DNA of 64,000 nt from Euonymus europaeus (GCA_963580455.1 OY756963.1:27733555-27797554), one strand, 5' to 3'; positions 52,102-63,628 are shown, counted from the stretch's first letter. Numbers and translations: made by a program. Notes: generated by a model not told the origin, from the sequence alone.

Positions 52102-52916
52102 TTCTTTGGCGGGAAATTTGTTGAAATAACCTTTTTTGAAAGTCGTTTTAGCGATCTAATCATTTTCTCAGATTTTTTAAAAATAACCCTTTTATCTTGC
52201 GAAATGTCATTCTTGCCTTCACTTCCCATTTCCTTCCTAAAATAATAAACGCAATTAATTAAATTAAAACGACACTCAAACAAACTGTTCATCGTCCACG
52301 AACCCACGAATGACAGTGTCCTCCTGTAACGGACCAATTTCGAGAGTACGAACTGGACGGCAGAGAACAACGCTCAGTTTCAACAGCTCACATAACCATT
52401 TTGACAGTAAAACGAAACGGCAACGTCAATCTGTTTCTTCAGCTAAGAGCTTTCTGGAAGCGCTCTGTGTCTTCAACCAACAACATACTTCACCAAGGTT
52501 CGTTCTTTGTGCGATTCTAGACCATTTGAAAATGCAATGCGTTAGAAATGGAGTTAGGTTTGTGGTAACCGCTGTTGGAAATGGAGTTCGTTTGCATTTA
52601 GGGAGGTCTGTGTGGAAAATGGGTTGATCCTGTATGACTAATTGGTTGTAAGGGGTTTTCAGGTGCTATGGATGATAACTGTTTGTTCCAAAACTGAATA
52701 TAGGATTTTTAGGTTAACTGTGATTTAGAATAGTGTGAATATGTAATTTAGAATAGTCTCAAAATATGGTTTATAACAGGTTAGGATGGTTTTGAATTTT
52801 CATTTAACATAGTATTGTGTATAGTTGGGTTTATAATAGTTTAATTTCAGATTTAGAATGCATTTCTTGTACGTTTAAAAGGCTAGTATGACTTTTGAAT
52901 GTAGAATAATATTTAA

Positions 52917-53609
52917 ATGGAGTACAAAGTCGATCATGGGAAGAGATTTTCGGCGAAAATTGCATTTTTGTGCAGACTTGGACAATGTTTGAAGACGTTA
53001 AAGAAGAATTTGGATGATCCAGAAATGAGGAACATAGAGGATTCATGTTTTAGATGGTTTCTGGGGATACAAATTCCAATAAACTAACCACAGCCGGTCC
53101 ATCAAATGCTTCTACGGCAGGTAGTAGCGCCAGTGGATGAGGGCAAGGGAAGAATAGTGTTCAATTTTGATGAGAAAAGAGCTTGCTTCAGTGTGAAGGA
53201 GTTCAGCCTTATCATAGGGCTGAATTGCTCACCCATGCCAGAGGTAGTTACTAAGTCAGATTCCATGCAGATAATGAATAAGGTCTTTGGTGGTAAGACA
53301 TTAATCTCTTGCAATGATCTTGAGATGAAGTTCAAAGAGTGCAAAGATTTAGATACTAAATACAAGCTTGCACTTGTTCTTTTTGTTGAAGTTGTGTTGC
53401 TTGGAAAAGAGACTAAGTTATCCATCGACCTTGAATGGCTAGAATTGGTGGAGGACCTAGAAGCATTCGACAAATTCCTGTGGGGCACTGTATGTTTCAC
53501 ACGCACAGTACAAGGGTTGAACTCCGCCCTACTTGGGAGAGCAGAGAAATTCAAGAAGAATTTGATAAATGAGTTCTACAGCCTTGTAGGCTTTCCTTAT
53601 GCGTTTCAG
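52917..53609 (+). pseudogene. DUF1985 domain exon
   Basis: From an ATG at 52917 the frame reads KRFSAKIAFLCRL, then an in-frame TAA at 53085, and continues LLRQVVAPVDEG, FSVKEFSLIIGLNCSPMPE, LALVLFVEVVLLGKETK, FLWGTVCFTRTV to a donor TTTCAG/GTATAT at 53609. These are the successive blocks of the plant DUF1985 domain. Downstream exons (usually a Ulp1-like cysteine protease) were not found within the element; repeated TTTAGAACAG sequence follows instead. The single nonsense codon and missing remainder argue for a non-functional copy. Confidence 0.75.
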
Positions 53610-53629
53610 GTATATCACTTATTCTGCTT

Positions 53630-53925
53630 GGTCATGAGTTATATGATAGGTTTAGAACAGGTTATATTATTGGTTTTGAACACTTTTATGATTGGTTTAG
53701 AACAGGTTATGTTATTGAATTGGAGGAGTTATATTATTGGTTTAGAAAAGGTCTATATTACTGTGTTCGATGAGTTATACGCCTAGTTTAGAACAGGTTA
53801 GATAACTGGTTTCAAACAGTTATATCACTAGTTTTGAACATTCATATGATTGGTTTAGAACAATTTATATTACTTGTTTTGAACAGTTCTATGCTAGGTT
53901 GAAACAGTTCTAAACCAATTATAAT
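53630..53925. repeat. Degenerate repeat of TTGGTTTAGAACAGGTTAT units
   Basis: The word GGTTTAGAACAG(G/T)TTATAT(T) or its GGTTTTGAACAGTT variant appears about ten times. The same words occur, sometimes inverted, at 52690-52860 and 53900-53930, and in ACTGTTCTAAAC form near 55310-55460, so the motif pervades this MULE. Confidence 0.65.
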
Positions 53926-54009
53926 CCTTTCACATTAATATGGCAAGATTCTAAACCAAATTCCGAACAAGATCAATAACAATCAAAACACAAATAAGAA
54001 CATAGTACC

Positions 54010-55235
54010 TGGATTTTTCCACTCCACTTGCTTACAGAATAATGGTAGATCAGCATAGCCTTCCTCCGTAGATCCAAAAATAGAATTTAGTGCAGACTCC
54101 CTAGCCTTCCATCATTTCCAATAAGTACACTTCACACCATATTCCTTCTGAAAATCTTGAATAACATCATCAGGCCTATAAATGCGACCAATTGCCTCGT
54201 ATTTAAACTTTATGACTTGCCCAATCAACGCCCCTGTTGCTTGACGGTTATCAGTGAAAGTAAGACAATTGATCGAGGCGTGTTCATCACGGAGCTTCTT
54301 GATGACAAATACAGAACTGCCTTTCATTGAAGTGGCTCGCAACCACCAATTGCAGCCACTATTACAGCATTCAGCCACGAAAAGAGTTTTAGTGGACTTT
54401 ACAACCTTGAATTGAAAATGTTTTTTCATAGCGTGCATGCACAGCTTGAAATGCAAACTCTTCTTCTCTGGAAAATAATTACCAACCCTTAAACCATCAG
54501 ATAACTCGTCGAAGAATGAGTTGCCTGTGTAGTTCACAGAAGGAATGCTGGAACCATATTGTGATGCATTAGTTGCCTCATCGTGCATATCATTTTGATG
54601 ATCGTTAACTACATTAATAACTAGACACCTGCACAGGCGACAGTCCAAAATGCCGGTGTTCATTTTGATCATCAACTTCATCATATGTGTGAAAGTTTTC
54701 TTGATCATTATAGCCGTCGTTGAAACAATCATCAAGAGTATGAAGCAAAGGTGCGACATGTTCATCAAACTCAACGTGATGCGGTTGTACTACACCAACA
54801 TCTAGAGGTGCCTCAATGTTCCTACTGCTTCCAAAACCAATCACTTCATCTTTTTCTTCCATAGAATTCAGTACACGTTCCCAACGTCGTATATATGGAA
54901 AGTTTTCCCCAAAATGTTCATTCAATACTCAGATCTGTGAAGAAATGCACAAGGATGTTGCGGGAATGCTTCTGTCCATATTACAACGAAGGAAAAAACG
55001 AACATCCTCATCTCCTTCAATCTCAACTGGCTCTGTTGGACCATGCACATTGTACAGATACTTCATGTGAATATTATGTCCCACTGGGTCAAGTGTTATA
55101 ATAGCTCGAATTTTATCCATCAATTCAGCATAAGAAATGTCGTTTGTAACTAAGATACCCTTGCTTTTTCCACCTTTTTATATGTAATTCAGGTCATACT
55201 TTTCCCACTCTCCAAAATACCGAATCAAAATACTG
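54010..55235 (-). pseudogene. MuDR-type transposase, N-terminal part only
   Basis: Reading the minus strand from about 55235: a PB1-like region (RYFGEWEKYDL, GILVTNDISYAELM), then KYLYNVHGP, NMDRSIPATSLCI, a linker with HFGENFPYIRRWE. After a frame change comes the MuDR DNA-binding domain (GLRVGNYFPEKKSLHFKLCMH, FQFKVVKSTKTLFVAECC, CNWWLRA). The next part (FQKEYGVKCTYWK, a TGA, then ARESALNSIFGS) leads to a donor CCAG/GTACTATG at about 54010. At least three in-frame stops and one frameshift. The exon with the DDE catalytic triad is absent. Confidence 0.8.
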
Positions 55236-56071
55236 ACCTCTTTCATGCCTTCAAAAAATGAAAACACATGAGTAAACACTTTTAACGGTATTCTAAACTG
55301 TGTTTTTAAAACTGTTCTAAACGAATTATTTCACTATTCAAAACCAAATTTAAGAAATTATTCAAATCAAAGTTAACAATATTTTAAACTAATAGTTACA
55401 CTCTTACAAAACTTTAACTAATGCTAACCCAAATTTAGCACTATTCTAAACCAAGCTTTACATTATTGTAAACAATATTCTTCACACTTTTGTAATCCGA
55501 AAATTGCAATAAGCACTATCAAAATCTCTTCTAAGTAAGTAATACTCGGTTCAAAAAAACCCAAAAAAATCAAGAACAGGATCTGCACAGCGTAGGTCGT
55601 AAAGCTTAACAATCATGCGTTACATGAATATTGAACGAAAAACTACATAATAGTCCGGAGGTTAAAGATCTGACCTGGGTGAGATCAATGAAGAAAGGAA
55701 GCAGGTTACAGGCAGGCCGAAAGCAGTCTAGAACAGTTTGAAAGATGCAGTAGGATTCGGAACCTGAGGAGAGGAGCTGAGGAGATCCTTGTTCGAAAAG
55801 TGGCTTTCACCCAGTCGCACTCCTCCAAAATGTCCAAAATGGTTAGCACATGGTTTGCTGGTTGGGTTCCTCCTCTTGTCCAAAATCGAGATTTGTGCGC
55901 AATCCCATTGAAATCTATTTTTAATTATTAAATTGGTGGGAAATGGGAAGTGGGGGCAAGAATGACATTTCGCAAGGATAAAGGGTTAGTTTTTTAAAAA
56001 TTTGAGAAAATGGTTAGATCGCTAAAACGACTTTCAAAAAGGGTCATTTCATCAAATTTCCCTTCTTTGGC

Positions 56072-57281
56072 AAAGTAACAATTTTTACTTTCTCAATCTC
56101 TCTCTTCACTCTCTCAAAGGTTTTCTCACCACACGCAGTGAAAATGAAGTCGGAAGCCAGCCATGGGAAATTAGTGACACCAAGGGGTTTTTACGAAGCT
56201 AGTCGCAAAGCCTGGGCCCTTAGTCTATTGTATAGCGCAACTCCCTTACAGGCGTGGGTATAGAGCTCGATTTCGTGGAAGAAGAGACATGTGTGTATGT
56301 GTGTGTGTTTGTGAGAAGAGAGATGTGTAGGATAAGAGAGATCTGTTCGCCGTCACAACTGATGGATCGTTTGAGACAAATTTGATATGGCTTTGATCGA
56401 GAGAATAATCAAGAACACCAAGTGGGTATCAAACTTTTAATATAAAAAACTCAATCTTTGAATAAAAAATGAAGAACTTGAAAGGGTTTACAAGAATAAT
56501 CAAAGCCTTGTGATTTTGGCTCAAATGGGTTCAAGAGAGTTAAAAACTTAAGCTAAGTATTGTATTGTTTCACTGTGAATGAGAGCACAAACAAGGAAGA
56601 AGAGAGATGATTGAGGGTGAGAGGTTAGAGGAGAAGTAAAATAAGTATTTTTATTAAAATTAAATTATAATCGTTAGATTAATTAATGAGTAAAAGATTC
56701 AATGGTTATAATGGTGAACAGGTTAAAGACGGATGCACAAGTACACTGAGACTCCTCGAATTGCTGAAAAAACACATGAGATTTATGCAATCAAGTTTGG
56801 ATAGAGGATGCTACTTGCTCAATCATGAGTGCTATCCAAGCTTAGAAGCTCTTGAGAATGTGCCCAACCTACATATTCTTTTGATCTTGTTTGATTTGAG
56901 TTTATGTTGTGTTTTATCATTTACTTTTTCTTGTATCTCACGTTGAAGTACATTATTTCACTCTCTTACACGGGTGACCTAGATATCATTTCTTGATCTC
57001 CTACCCCTTTAGTTCTTCGAGTATGGAGTATTTGAATATATTTGATCTTTGACCTTCAAAAAAAAGAGAGGATCTTCCTTTCTATAGCACACAATTGTTT
57101 TCTCGAAAGTGTAGTATTATATGTTTCAAAAAAATAAAAATAAAATAAAGTGTAGTATTATAGTATATGAGGTTTACTTGTCCAAATTTTCGAAAATGAA
57201 GAGCAATGTCTCAAATATTTTATTCATATTCTATTATTTTAATTTTCAACAAGATAAGGAAAAAAAAAGCGATAAAATGAG
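56072..57281. other. Intergenic between MULE and PMD-like gene
   Basis: No gene recognised. Includes the micro-insertion at 57106-57162. A short frame at 56686-56946 is not credible as a gene. Confidence 0.45.
57106..57162. repeat. 16-bp duplication flanking a 25-bp A-rich insert
   Basis: AAAGTGTAGTATTATA at 57106-57121 and 57147-57162 flanks an insert beginning TGTTTCAAAAAAATAAAAAT. It resembles a very short retroposed tail or a filler insertion. Confidence 0.75.
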
Positions 57282-57289
57282 TATATAAA
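57282..57289 (+). promoter_or_regulatory. Likely TATA box of the PMD-like gene
   Basis: TATATAAA about 180 bp before the start of the predicted 5' UTR intron (57471); a transcription start near 57320 would fit. Confidence 0.5.
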
Positions 57290-57470
57290 ATGTAGGGTAC
57301 AAAAGCATGTACCTTTTCGAGCACGTGCTTCCCACGAACCATAAAATCCGATCGTCGTTAACCGTTCCTTCGTCTCTACTTTCTACTTTCTAGTAGATTT
57401 GAAGAAAAACCCTAATCTGATCAAAATCGGATTGACGCACTCCAGGAAAAAAAAGAAAAAACAAAACAAG

Positions 57471-57718
57471 GTGTGTCCTTCTCATCCCTTTCCTCTTTAC
57501 TTATTTTCCTAAAAATTCTCCATCGAATATCTTCCCAAAGTTGAACCTAGCTTGTCATATATCTCCGCCGTTTGGCCGACGAGCCCTTTGTTTCTTTCTC
57601 CCAATTTCACTCTTGCCCGGCTATCAAACAGTCTAGTGGATTTTCTCATTTAATTTGTGCTTTTGTTATTATTGAATGCTTTATTTTTTTTATATTCCTA
57701 GCTGACTCTAATTTGTAG
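57471..57718 (+). other. Predicted 5' UTR intron of the PMD-like gene
   Basis: Donor ACAAG/GTGTGT and acceptor TAATTTGTAG with T-rich upstream sequence; the ATG follows 9 bp later. Leader introns are common in such genes. Not confirmed by transcripts. Confidence 0.55.
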
Positions 57719-57726
57719 AGTAAGCA

Positions 57727-58725
57727 ATGTCAGAAATAACCATCAATAACGGCGTCGCATCGGACGGTGAAGACCGGGCCGCGGAGAGCTTCTTTGATAT
57801 CAACGACACCAACAACGTCGACACCGAAGTGCTCGAGATGACAGGCAAGATCGAAGCTTTGGAGCGCGAGAAGCTACAGCTGGTTCGTGACAACGGGAAA
57901 ATCAAGGATCGAATCACTAACCTTACAGCTGAGATTGAAGGATTAAGGACCGAGAATGCACAATTGAGGCACCGATTGGCGGAAATGGAGGGACAAGTGG
58001 CGGAATCAGAACAAGGAAAAAGGGCTCTCGAATCAATTGCTGCGAGAGCCGTGGATCTCGAAACAGAGGTTTCCAGGCTTCAGCATGATCTAATCTCTGC
58101 GATGAGTGATGGAGAGGAAGCCAATTCCGAGTTAGCAGAGTTAAAAAGGTTTTTGGGAGAGAAAGAGAGCAAGCTTGAAGGTTTGGAGTTGGAGGTGGCG
58201 AGTTTGAAAAAAGCAAATGCTGTGAGCGAAAAGAAAGTGAGAGAATTGGAGAGGAAGATTGGGATTTTGGAGGTGAAGGAGATTGAGGAGAAGAGCAAAA
58301 AACTTAGGGGGGAGGAGGAGATGAGAGAGAGAATCAACGAAAAAGAGTGTGAAATCAGAGGTTTCAAGAAAAAGGTCGAGGAGTTGGAGCTGAGAGTCGC
58401 TCAAAATGAGGTTGAATTGAAGAAGAGTAGGGTGGATAAGAAGGTCTTAGAGGAGGAGCTGAGGGAGTCAGAGGAAAAAGTGAAGGCAATGGAACTGAAG
58501 ATGGTGGAGCTGCAGAGCGAGGCTGAGGAGGCTGGAAAGGTGATCAGTGGTTTGAAAGAGAGGACAATCCAGGCTGTTAATGGGACTGCTGCTGAGATAT
58601 TAGAGAATGGAGAAGGGGGAGAGAAGGGACTGAAGGTGCAGTGGCTAGCGGTTGCCTTGGGTTCTACAGGAGCTATTGCTGCTGCAGCTGCTGTGGTCTA
58701 TGTTTGCTATGCTAGGCGAAGATAG
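57727..58725 (+). CDS. Peroxisomal and mitochondrial division factor (PMD1/PMD2)-like, tail-anchored
   Basis: One coding exon of 332 codons. The N-terminus is acidic (SDGEDRAAESFFDINDTN). Residues from about 35 to 295 form a long coiled coil with heptad spacing (IEALEREKLQLVRD, LRTENAQLRHRLAEME, VRELERKIGILEVKE, and so on). The last 30 residues hold one membrane helix (VQWLAVALGSTGAIAAAAAVVYV) and a basic CYARRR tail, the layout of tail-anchored proteins. Arabidopsis PMD1 and PMD2 share coiled coil plus C-terminal anchor and act in peroxisome and mitochondrion proliferation. Coiled coils are easily confused, so the assignment rests mainly on length and the KVQW-type anchor. No defects are visible. 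Confidence 0.8.
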   Translation: MSEITINNGVASDGEDRAAESFFDINDTNNVDTEVLEMTGKIEALEREKLQLVRDNGKIKDRITNLTAEIEGLRTENAQLRHRLAEMEGQVAESEQGKRALESIAARAVDLETEVSRLQHDLISAMSDGEEANSELAELKRFLGEKESKLEGLELEVASLKKANAVSEKKVRELERKIGILEVKEIEEKSKKLRGEEEMRERINEKECEIRGFKKKVEELELRVAQNEVELKKSRVDKKVLEEELRESEEKVKAMELKMVELQSEAEEAGKVISGLKERTIQAVNGTAAEILENGEGGEKGLKVQWLAVALGSTGAIAAAAAVVYVCYARRR

Positions 58726-60484
58726 AGATGAGGTTGGGTTCTAATTATGACTTTAGTTTTGTTGGATAAGTCTCTTGGCATTGTTTTTGAGCCTACGGGC
58801 TTAGTTTACTATGATTTTGGCATGTTTGTGTTGTTTGCTTGTTAAGCACTTAAGCTTTGTAGTTTTTCGTTGGGAAACCTGAATTTACTTATATACTTGA
58901 ACTTGTTGCTGAAGTCCGAACTTCTGATATTTTTGAGACATTGGATATGGTACTTCTCTTATGTGTATTGGCTGTCAAATTTGGTTTGATAATGCAAGTT
59001 GGGGCATAAAAGTTCTATTGATTCTTTACTATTTATGAGGAACTTAATCCATCCACCTAGTTGAATGGTTGACTATTTATTTTCCCATTCATTATGCAAT
59101 TCTGCCACCATGAGGATGCAAATGAATTACAGATGTGGATTTTTGTATCATTAAGATCTTTTGCATCCAGGACAGATTTTACACTTTAGGAGCAGCTTAG
59201 GGTGTTGACTGGATGATTATGGAACATTATCTCGAATATGAAATTGATTGTTTGCAACCATTTCCAGTGAGTACAGTTTACTGCCCTGTTGTAGTTTGTT
59301 AACCTCGAACGCTTGTATCACTATTTGGTTGCCTGGTTTGTAGTATTATCTAGAATGCTAATAAATTCCAAGTTTTTTTCCTCGATCTGGTTCTCTTTTT
59401 TTGATTGCCTGGTATTCTTTAGTACAAAGTTGCTCCCCCTTTTTTATTCTTTTTTCTTCCTAAAAACTTTTGGGAGGGTGGGTTATCAGACACCGCAGAT
59501 CAGTGTCACGAAATAGGGGATGGGAATGTCGACTGCAACATTGTTTGGGATGAAGGCTTTGTTGTTGATGACGATGGCACGTTCACATTGGCATGTTTCA
59601 TGCTTTCTGATTATTCCTACTAGAATCATGTCGTTGATATTCGCTTCCTTGAAAACGTAAGATATTTTTGTTTTCTGCGAGGTTGAATCTAGATTCCGAA
59701 TTATTGGTTTGTATCCTGTGTACTAGGATTTTTCTCCGGTTTACTAGGTTGTACTTCTTTTGACACCTTCAAAGCCCTAACCATGTTAGATGGTCGTAAA
59801 GTTGCCATGAATTGCAACCTGGTGTTTGCTGAGTTGTTCAGCCAGCAAACAGCCTTGTTTTACACCAATTGGACCCGGTAAAACACACACACACACACAC
59901 ACATATAAAATCGACCCAGTAAAAACTTATATCTACAAGGAAAAAAAAATCCATTTGAAATTAGGATACTCAGCAACACACTTTGGAAACGGTATTTTTT
60001 TAGAATGTCACTTCTCTGTTTCGATTACAAGTGATTTTCTGATTTGGAACAAACAATGCATATGATGCCAACAAATAAAGCAGCTAGCACAATCTGTAAC
60101 ACAGAACGAATTACTATGTCGCCTCGCCTTGTGACTACAAACCGATCATGATTATCTTCTACTAGTGTCGTAAACCAAGCAAAGTGGAGGAATAGACGGG
60201 TTACAGAATTCCTCTTCCAATTTAAAGTGGGTAGCCAAAAGCAAGTAAACAGGAAACTTTTCTAAGGAGTTTGTAGATAGTGATACTTGTTCTCACATTA
60301 ATTTGTCTACCTATTGGATTGTAGTAAAACTTCAACAAGTCCACAGCAGCTCCTCCAAGAAGTTGGTGCCAGAGTCTGTCATCAAGAATATCCCAACTTC
60401 ATAGATGTAATGCAAGGAAGCAAAAAACGAAAGTTGATGTTGTTAGAAAGAATCACTAGGAATTGTAGTCTAGGGATTACTTAC
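58726..60484. other. PMD-like 3' flank and intergenic
   Basis: Presumed 3' UTR to about 58900. A (CA)n microsatellite of about ten units lies at 59883-59903. A plus-strand frame at 60314-60470 (QQLLQEVGARVCHQEYPNF) looks coding-like but is isolated and unrecognised. Confidence 0.4.
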
Positions 60485-60573
60485 AGAATTTTTCTGATTC
60501 AGTGACTTTGGCCTTGTTATTCCCCTCACCACCATAACTGCTTCCCACACCAGGAATATTTACCAATCGGTTT

Positions 60574-61259
60574 TGATATGGCAAAACTGGTCCATCCAAT
60601 AAGATTGTGACACGTGTATAAAGTCCACCTCGGATGGTCGGCTTCACGCCTTGATAGACCGACCAAACCTGGAGTATTATAGTGGTCGGTCGGTCTACTT
60701 TGGTTTTACTAGGCCCGCCTAGGCCGGTGGTTAGTTCGGTCGGTCTTCCTTTACAGATCGGTTCGGCCTTCAACCATGAGTTGGTGATGGTGTCACTGGG
60801 CACATAGGTCGGTCGGTCATCCTCAGTCAAGTGGATGGTCGGTCGGCCATTGCCGGATCCAAATTAGATCCATTCTTTAAGGAGTCCTAATCCTACAAGG
60901 AGTAGAGACCCAAAAGGACTACAACTCCGACAAATGCGCTCAGATAATGAAGAGAGGAATTTCATTCCTAATAGAATAAGAACTCTGTAAATCTCTATAA
61001 AAGGAGGCTTACGCATCAGGTAAATTTTTACGTCACAACTAGCATTACTATTGCTTAAGTTGAGAGAGCTCTCAGAGACCGAGCCCTCCCAACTGAGAAT
61101 TACCTAACTGACTTGAGCGTCGGAGCGGGCCCCCCCGAACTAACTCGGGGTCCCTCTTAGCTTACGTTTGCTAACTGTGCAGGACATCCAGCTCAGCAAT
61201 TTGGAGTCTGACCTGACTGATTGGTGTCCAGCTAGGACGGACAGTTTTTGGCATCATCA
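60574..61259 (+). mobile_element. Solo LTR, 686 bp, TSD GGTTT (copy B of the 0.7-kb family)
   Basis: Begins TGATATGGCAAAACTGG and ends TTTTTGGCATCATCA. Perfect 5-bp duplication GGTTT at 60569-60573 and 61260-61264. It aligns inverted with 7784-8497. No internal domains, so it is a solo LTR. It contains many CGGTCGGTC-type words. Strand is relative, not known from the internal genes. Confidence 0.9.
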
Positions 61260-61520
61260 GGTTTAATATAGCATCAACATTGTTTACAGCTTCCTCTTCA
61301 AAAATGGTTGACGACTCTCTAGTGCTTTCGACAACAGCTGGGAGTTCTGCTGCTCTGTCTCCCTTTGGAGGACGGTCACCATTTTCTTTCTTCTCAATTC
61401 TCTTCGGCATCTCATCTGCTATATCTGAAGTTGTGTTTTTTGTATTCATCAATTCCCTTTGGAGCCATATCTGTCATAGTCGAAGCGATTGTTGCCTTCT
61501 GATATGAAGTTGGTTGTCTG

Positions 61521-63108
61521 TGTTAGCAATATGACATACTAAAATACGCAGCGGAATACACAAACTTTTTACCTCTTGAAGAGTGCTTGATCAAAATTCC
61601 AGATAATCCCCGATAATACGGAGATCCTAGGTCATCCACCGGAACCACGAAATCAAGCCTTGGAACCTTTAACGAATACAAATCAACAATAGAAGTGTGT
61701 TGTTTATTGTGTATCAAAACACAATCATTTATTGAATTGAATTGCCGACACTTCCATTAAGTGTCAACAACAACTTCAACAATATATATTATTATAATAT
61801 ATAATAATATATTATTAATCAAATCATGAAATTGAATTGCCGACACTTGCATTAAATGTCAACAACAATTTCTAACAAATTATAATATATTATAATAATA
61901 AATTATTAATTAAATCATGATCCATTCTGAATTAATCACAAATGTGCTAGCAGTGTATATTAATCAATTGGATCCGTTTCGGTTTACAATAAACCTGTAT
62001 TTAATTAATAATTCGATAATTTTTCATCTCATGTAAATTATCGAATCCACACAATTCTCCTTTCCAATCTTAGCTTAACAATGTTCGTGATTCCTTTATG
62101 TGTGACTTTTTAGGTTCATTATCGATTAGCAATAAGAATAATATCAAACTCTTTGATATTAATTAAAATACACTTTAATCATTTCTTATAAATCACGAGT
62201 GACGCCTAGCAGCATATCATGACTACCCAATCATTGATGAATACTTTCATATGAACATTTAATTACAATTACCATGTAATTAAATCCTTTCACTGTACAA
62301 TATCCCAATTGAGTGAGGATCATGGATATCCGTCAAATCCACTAACTCAATTATATGTCAGATCCAATAATTTATTGATAAACAAATAATTAATGAAAAC
62401 AACTTTTCATTAATCATATAACCTCAGCCAAGGATTTTCTGTGTCAATAAATATCCGGATCACATAGGATATTCTTCTCGTTTATTTCGAGGAAATGAAT
62501 CCCTTATTGACTGCACACAAATCTCCATATATAACTAATTGAATCCATCGAATGTCAATATTTGTTCAATGAATAAATATTTTCAACATTGACAAAATTC
62601 AATCACCCACATACAAGACTACTATGTCATCTCAGGTCTAAGGACTATTTACACAATCGTAAATAAATAATAAATCATTGACAATGAAATAAACCTCCAC
62701 GTGATTCATTATTTAACAATTCATGTTCGAAGCATTTATTCAACAATAAACCTCCTATACTGTTTGTTTTAATATCTCATATTAAATTGCATGAGACTCA
62801 CAACCCTATCATTATAGGAAACAAACAATATACTGATTTTCCGAATTATTATTGTCCAATTAATAATTCTACAATCAGAAACTTTATTTAAGATATTTAT
62901 ACTAGAGATCACTCGTCACTCATATTCTCAACTCTTGAGAATGAGGTCTCTAATAAATATCTACGGACATATTTAATACAACTATATAAATAGAAATATC
63001 AAATATATAATAAACTGCCATTTATATAAACAATTAATACAGTACAATTATTATATATGTTCCAAATACAACCGTATTAGATTAGCTATACAGGACATAT
63101 ATCTAACA
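61521..63108 (-). mobile_element. Solo LTR, 1588 bp, TSD GTCTG/GTGTG
   Basis: On the plus strand it runs TGTTAGCAATATGACATAC to GGACATATATCTAACA (inverted TGTTAG/CTAACA). The flanks GTCTG (61516-61520) and GTGTG (63109-63113) match at four of five positions. The continuing reading frame of the host exon across the site supports insertion. No internal protein domains. The minus strand starts TGTTAGATATATGTCC, a copia-like LTR start. Confidence 0.75.
61735..61925. repeat. ~105-bp tandem duplication inside the LTR
   Basis: Two copies of a unit with ATTGAATTGCCGACACTT, AA(G/A)TGTCAACAACAA and an AT-rich tail ending AATCAAATCATGA or AATTAAATCATGA. Confidence 0.8.
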
Positions 63109-63628
63109 GTGTGATCCCGTCGAGACCATTAATTCCACAATTGGATTTGCAGTTGAAGAATATCTACTTTTCCTTCTGGAGATTGTGAAGTCTTCTCTTT
63201 CAGCCCCTTGTTTGCAACTTCAATGGCTGTATTTGGCTCCACTGATATGGCGACTGCTTGTTCTCCATTTAGTGAAAGCTCTTCTACTTCAGGTAGAGAC
63301 ATAAAAAGCTCCACGAACTGACATTAAACCATCTTCTCCACCTCTAGTCTCACTGAATCCTCTGCTTGAGGAGTACTCTTCTCATCAGATTCCTCGTCTT
63401 CCTCTGAAATTTTCTCTTGTTGGGCATCCGAAATACCACCATCTACAACAGAATTAAACTCCTCAACACTCGGCTTCTTATCACGATTCACCGAAGGTTC
63501 CATATCTTGGGGCTTCTCCACTGTGCCATTCCATTGGGAATCCTCCATCGATACCACAGTTGCTGAATACGTCTCTTTTTTCCGTCTGCCTAAATTTTGA
63601 ATGGAAACTAGCCCAATAAATGGGGAAT

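Larger units (their letters stand above)
52111..56062. mobile_element. MULE, 3952 bp, carrying a DUF1985 exon and a broken MuDR transposase
   Basis: Ends GGGAAATTTGTTGAAATAACC and inverse, with TIRs of about 130-150 bp sharing GAAAGTCGTTTTAGCGATCTA and GCGAAATGTCATTCTTGCC. Flanked by a perfect 9-bp duplication TTCTTTGGC (52102-52110 and 56063-56071). Inside are a plus-strand DUF1985 exon near the left end and a minus-strand MuDR N-terminal region near the right end, pointing at each other. The catalytic DDE half is gone, so it is non-autonomous. DUF1985, often joined to a Ulp1-like protease, is known from plant transposons of the KI-MULE kind. Confidence 0.92.
60485..63628 (-). pseudogene. 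Degraded exon split by two solo LTRs
   Basis: On the minus strand, after an acceptor TTCATTTCAG, an exon opens at 63628 (DSPFIGLVSIQNLGRRKKE) and continues through an acidic stretch (EEDEESDEKSTPQAED) and LFMSLPEVEELSLNG to the LTR at 63108. It resumes at 61515 (TNFISEGNNRFDYDRYGSKG) and then, after a frame change, MNTKNTTSDIADEMPKRIE and VNNVDAIL. It meets the second LTR at 61259, continues RLVNIPGVGSSYGGEGNNK, and ends at a donor TTCT/GTAAGTAAT (exon end 60485). Across both LTR sites the reading frame is kept once LTR and duplicated target are removed. Three or more stop positions and one frameshift show it is dead. The family is not recognised; the sequence is low-complexity and charged, possibly disordered. 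Confidence 0.55.

Noticed and set aside
57923..58404. Three minus-strand frames within the PMD-like gene
   Set aside because: Antisense shadows caused by the Glu/Lys/Leu-rich coiled-coil codons.
61280..61507. 75-codon plus-strand frame
   Set aside because: Opposite strand of the degraded minus-strand exon, which shows the better coding character.
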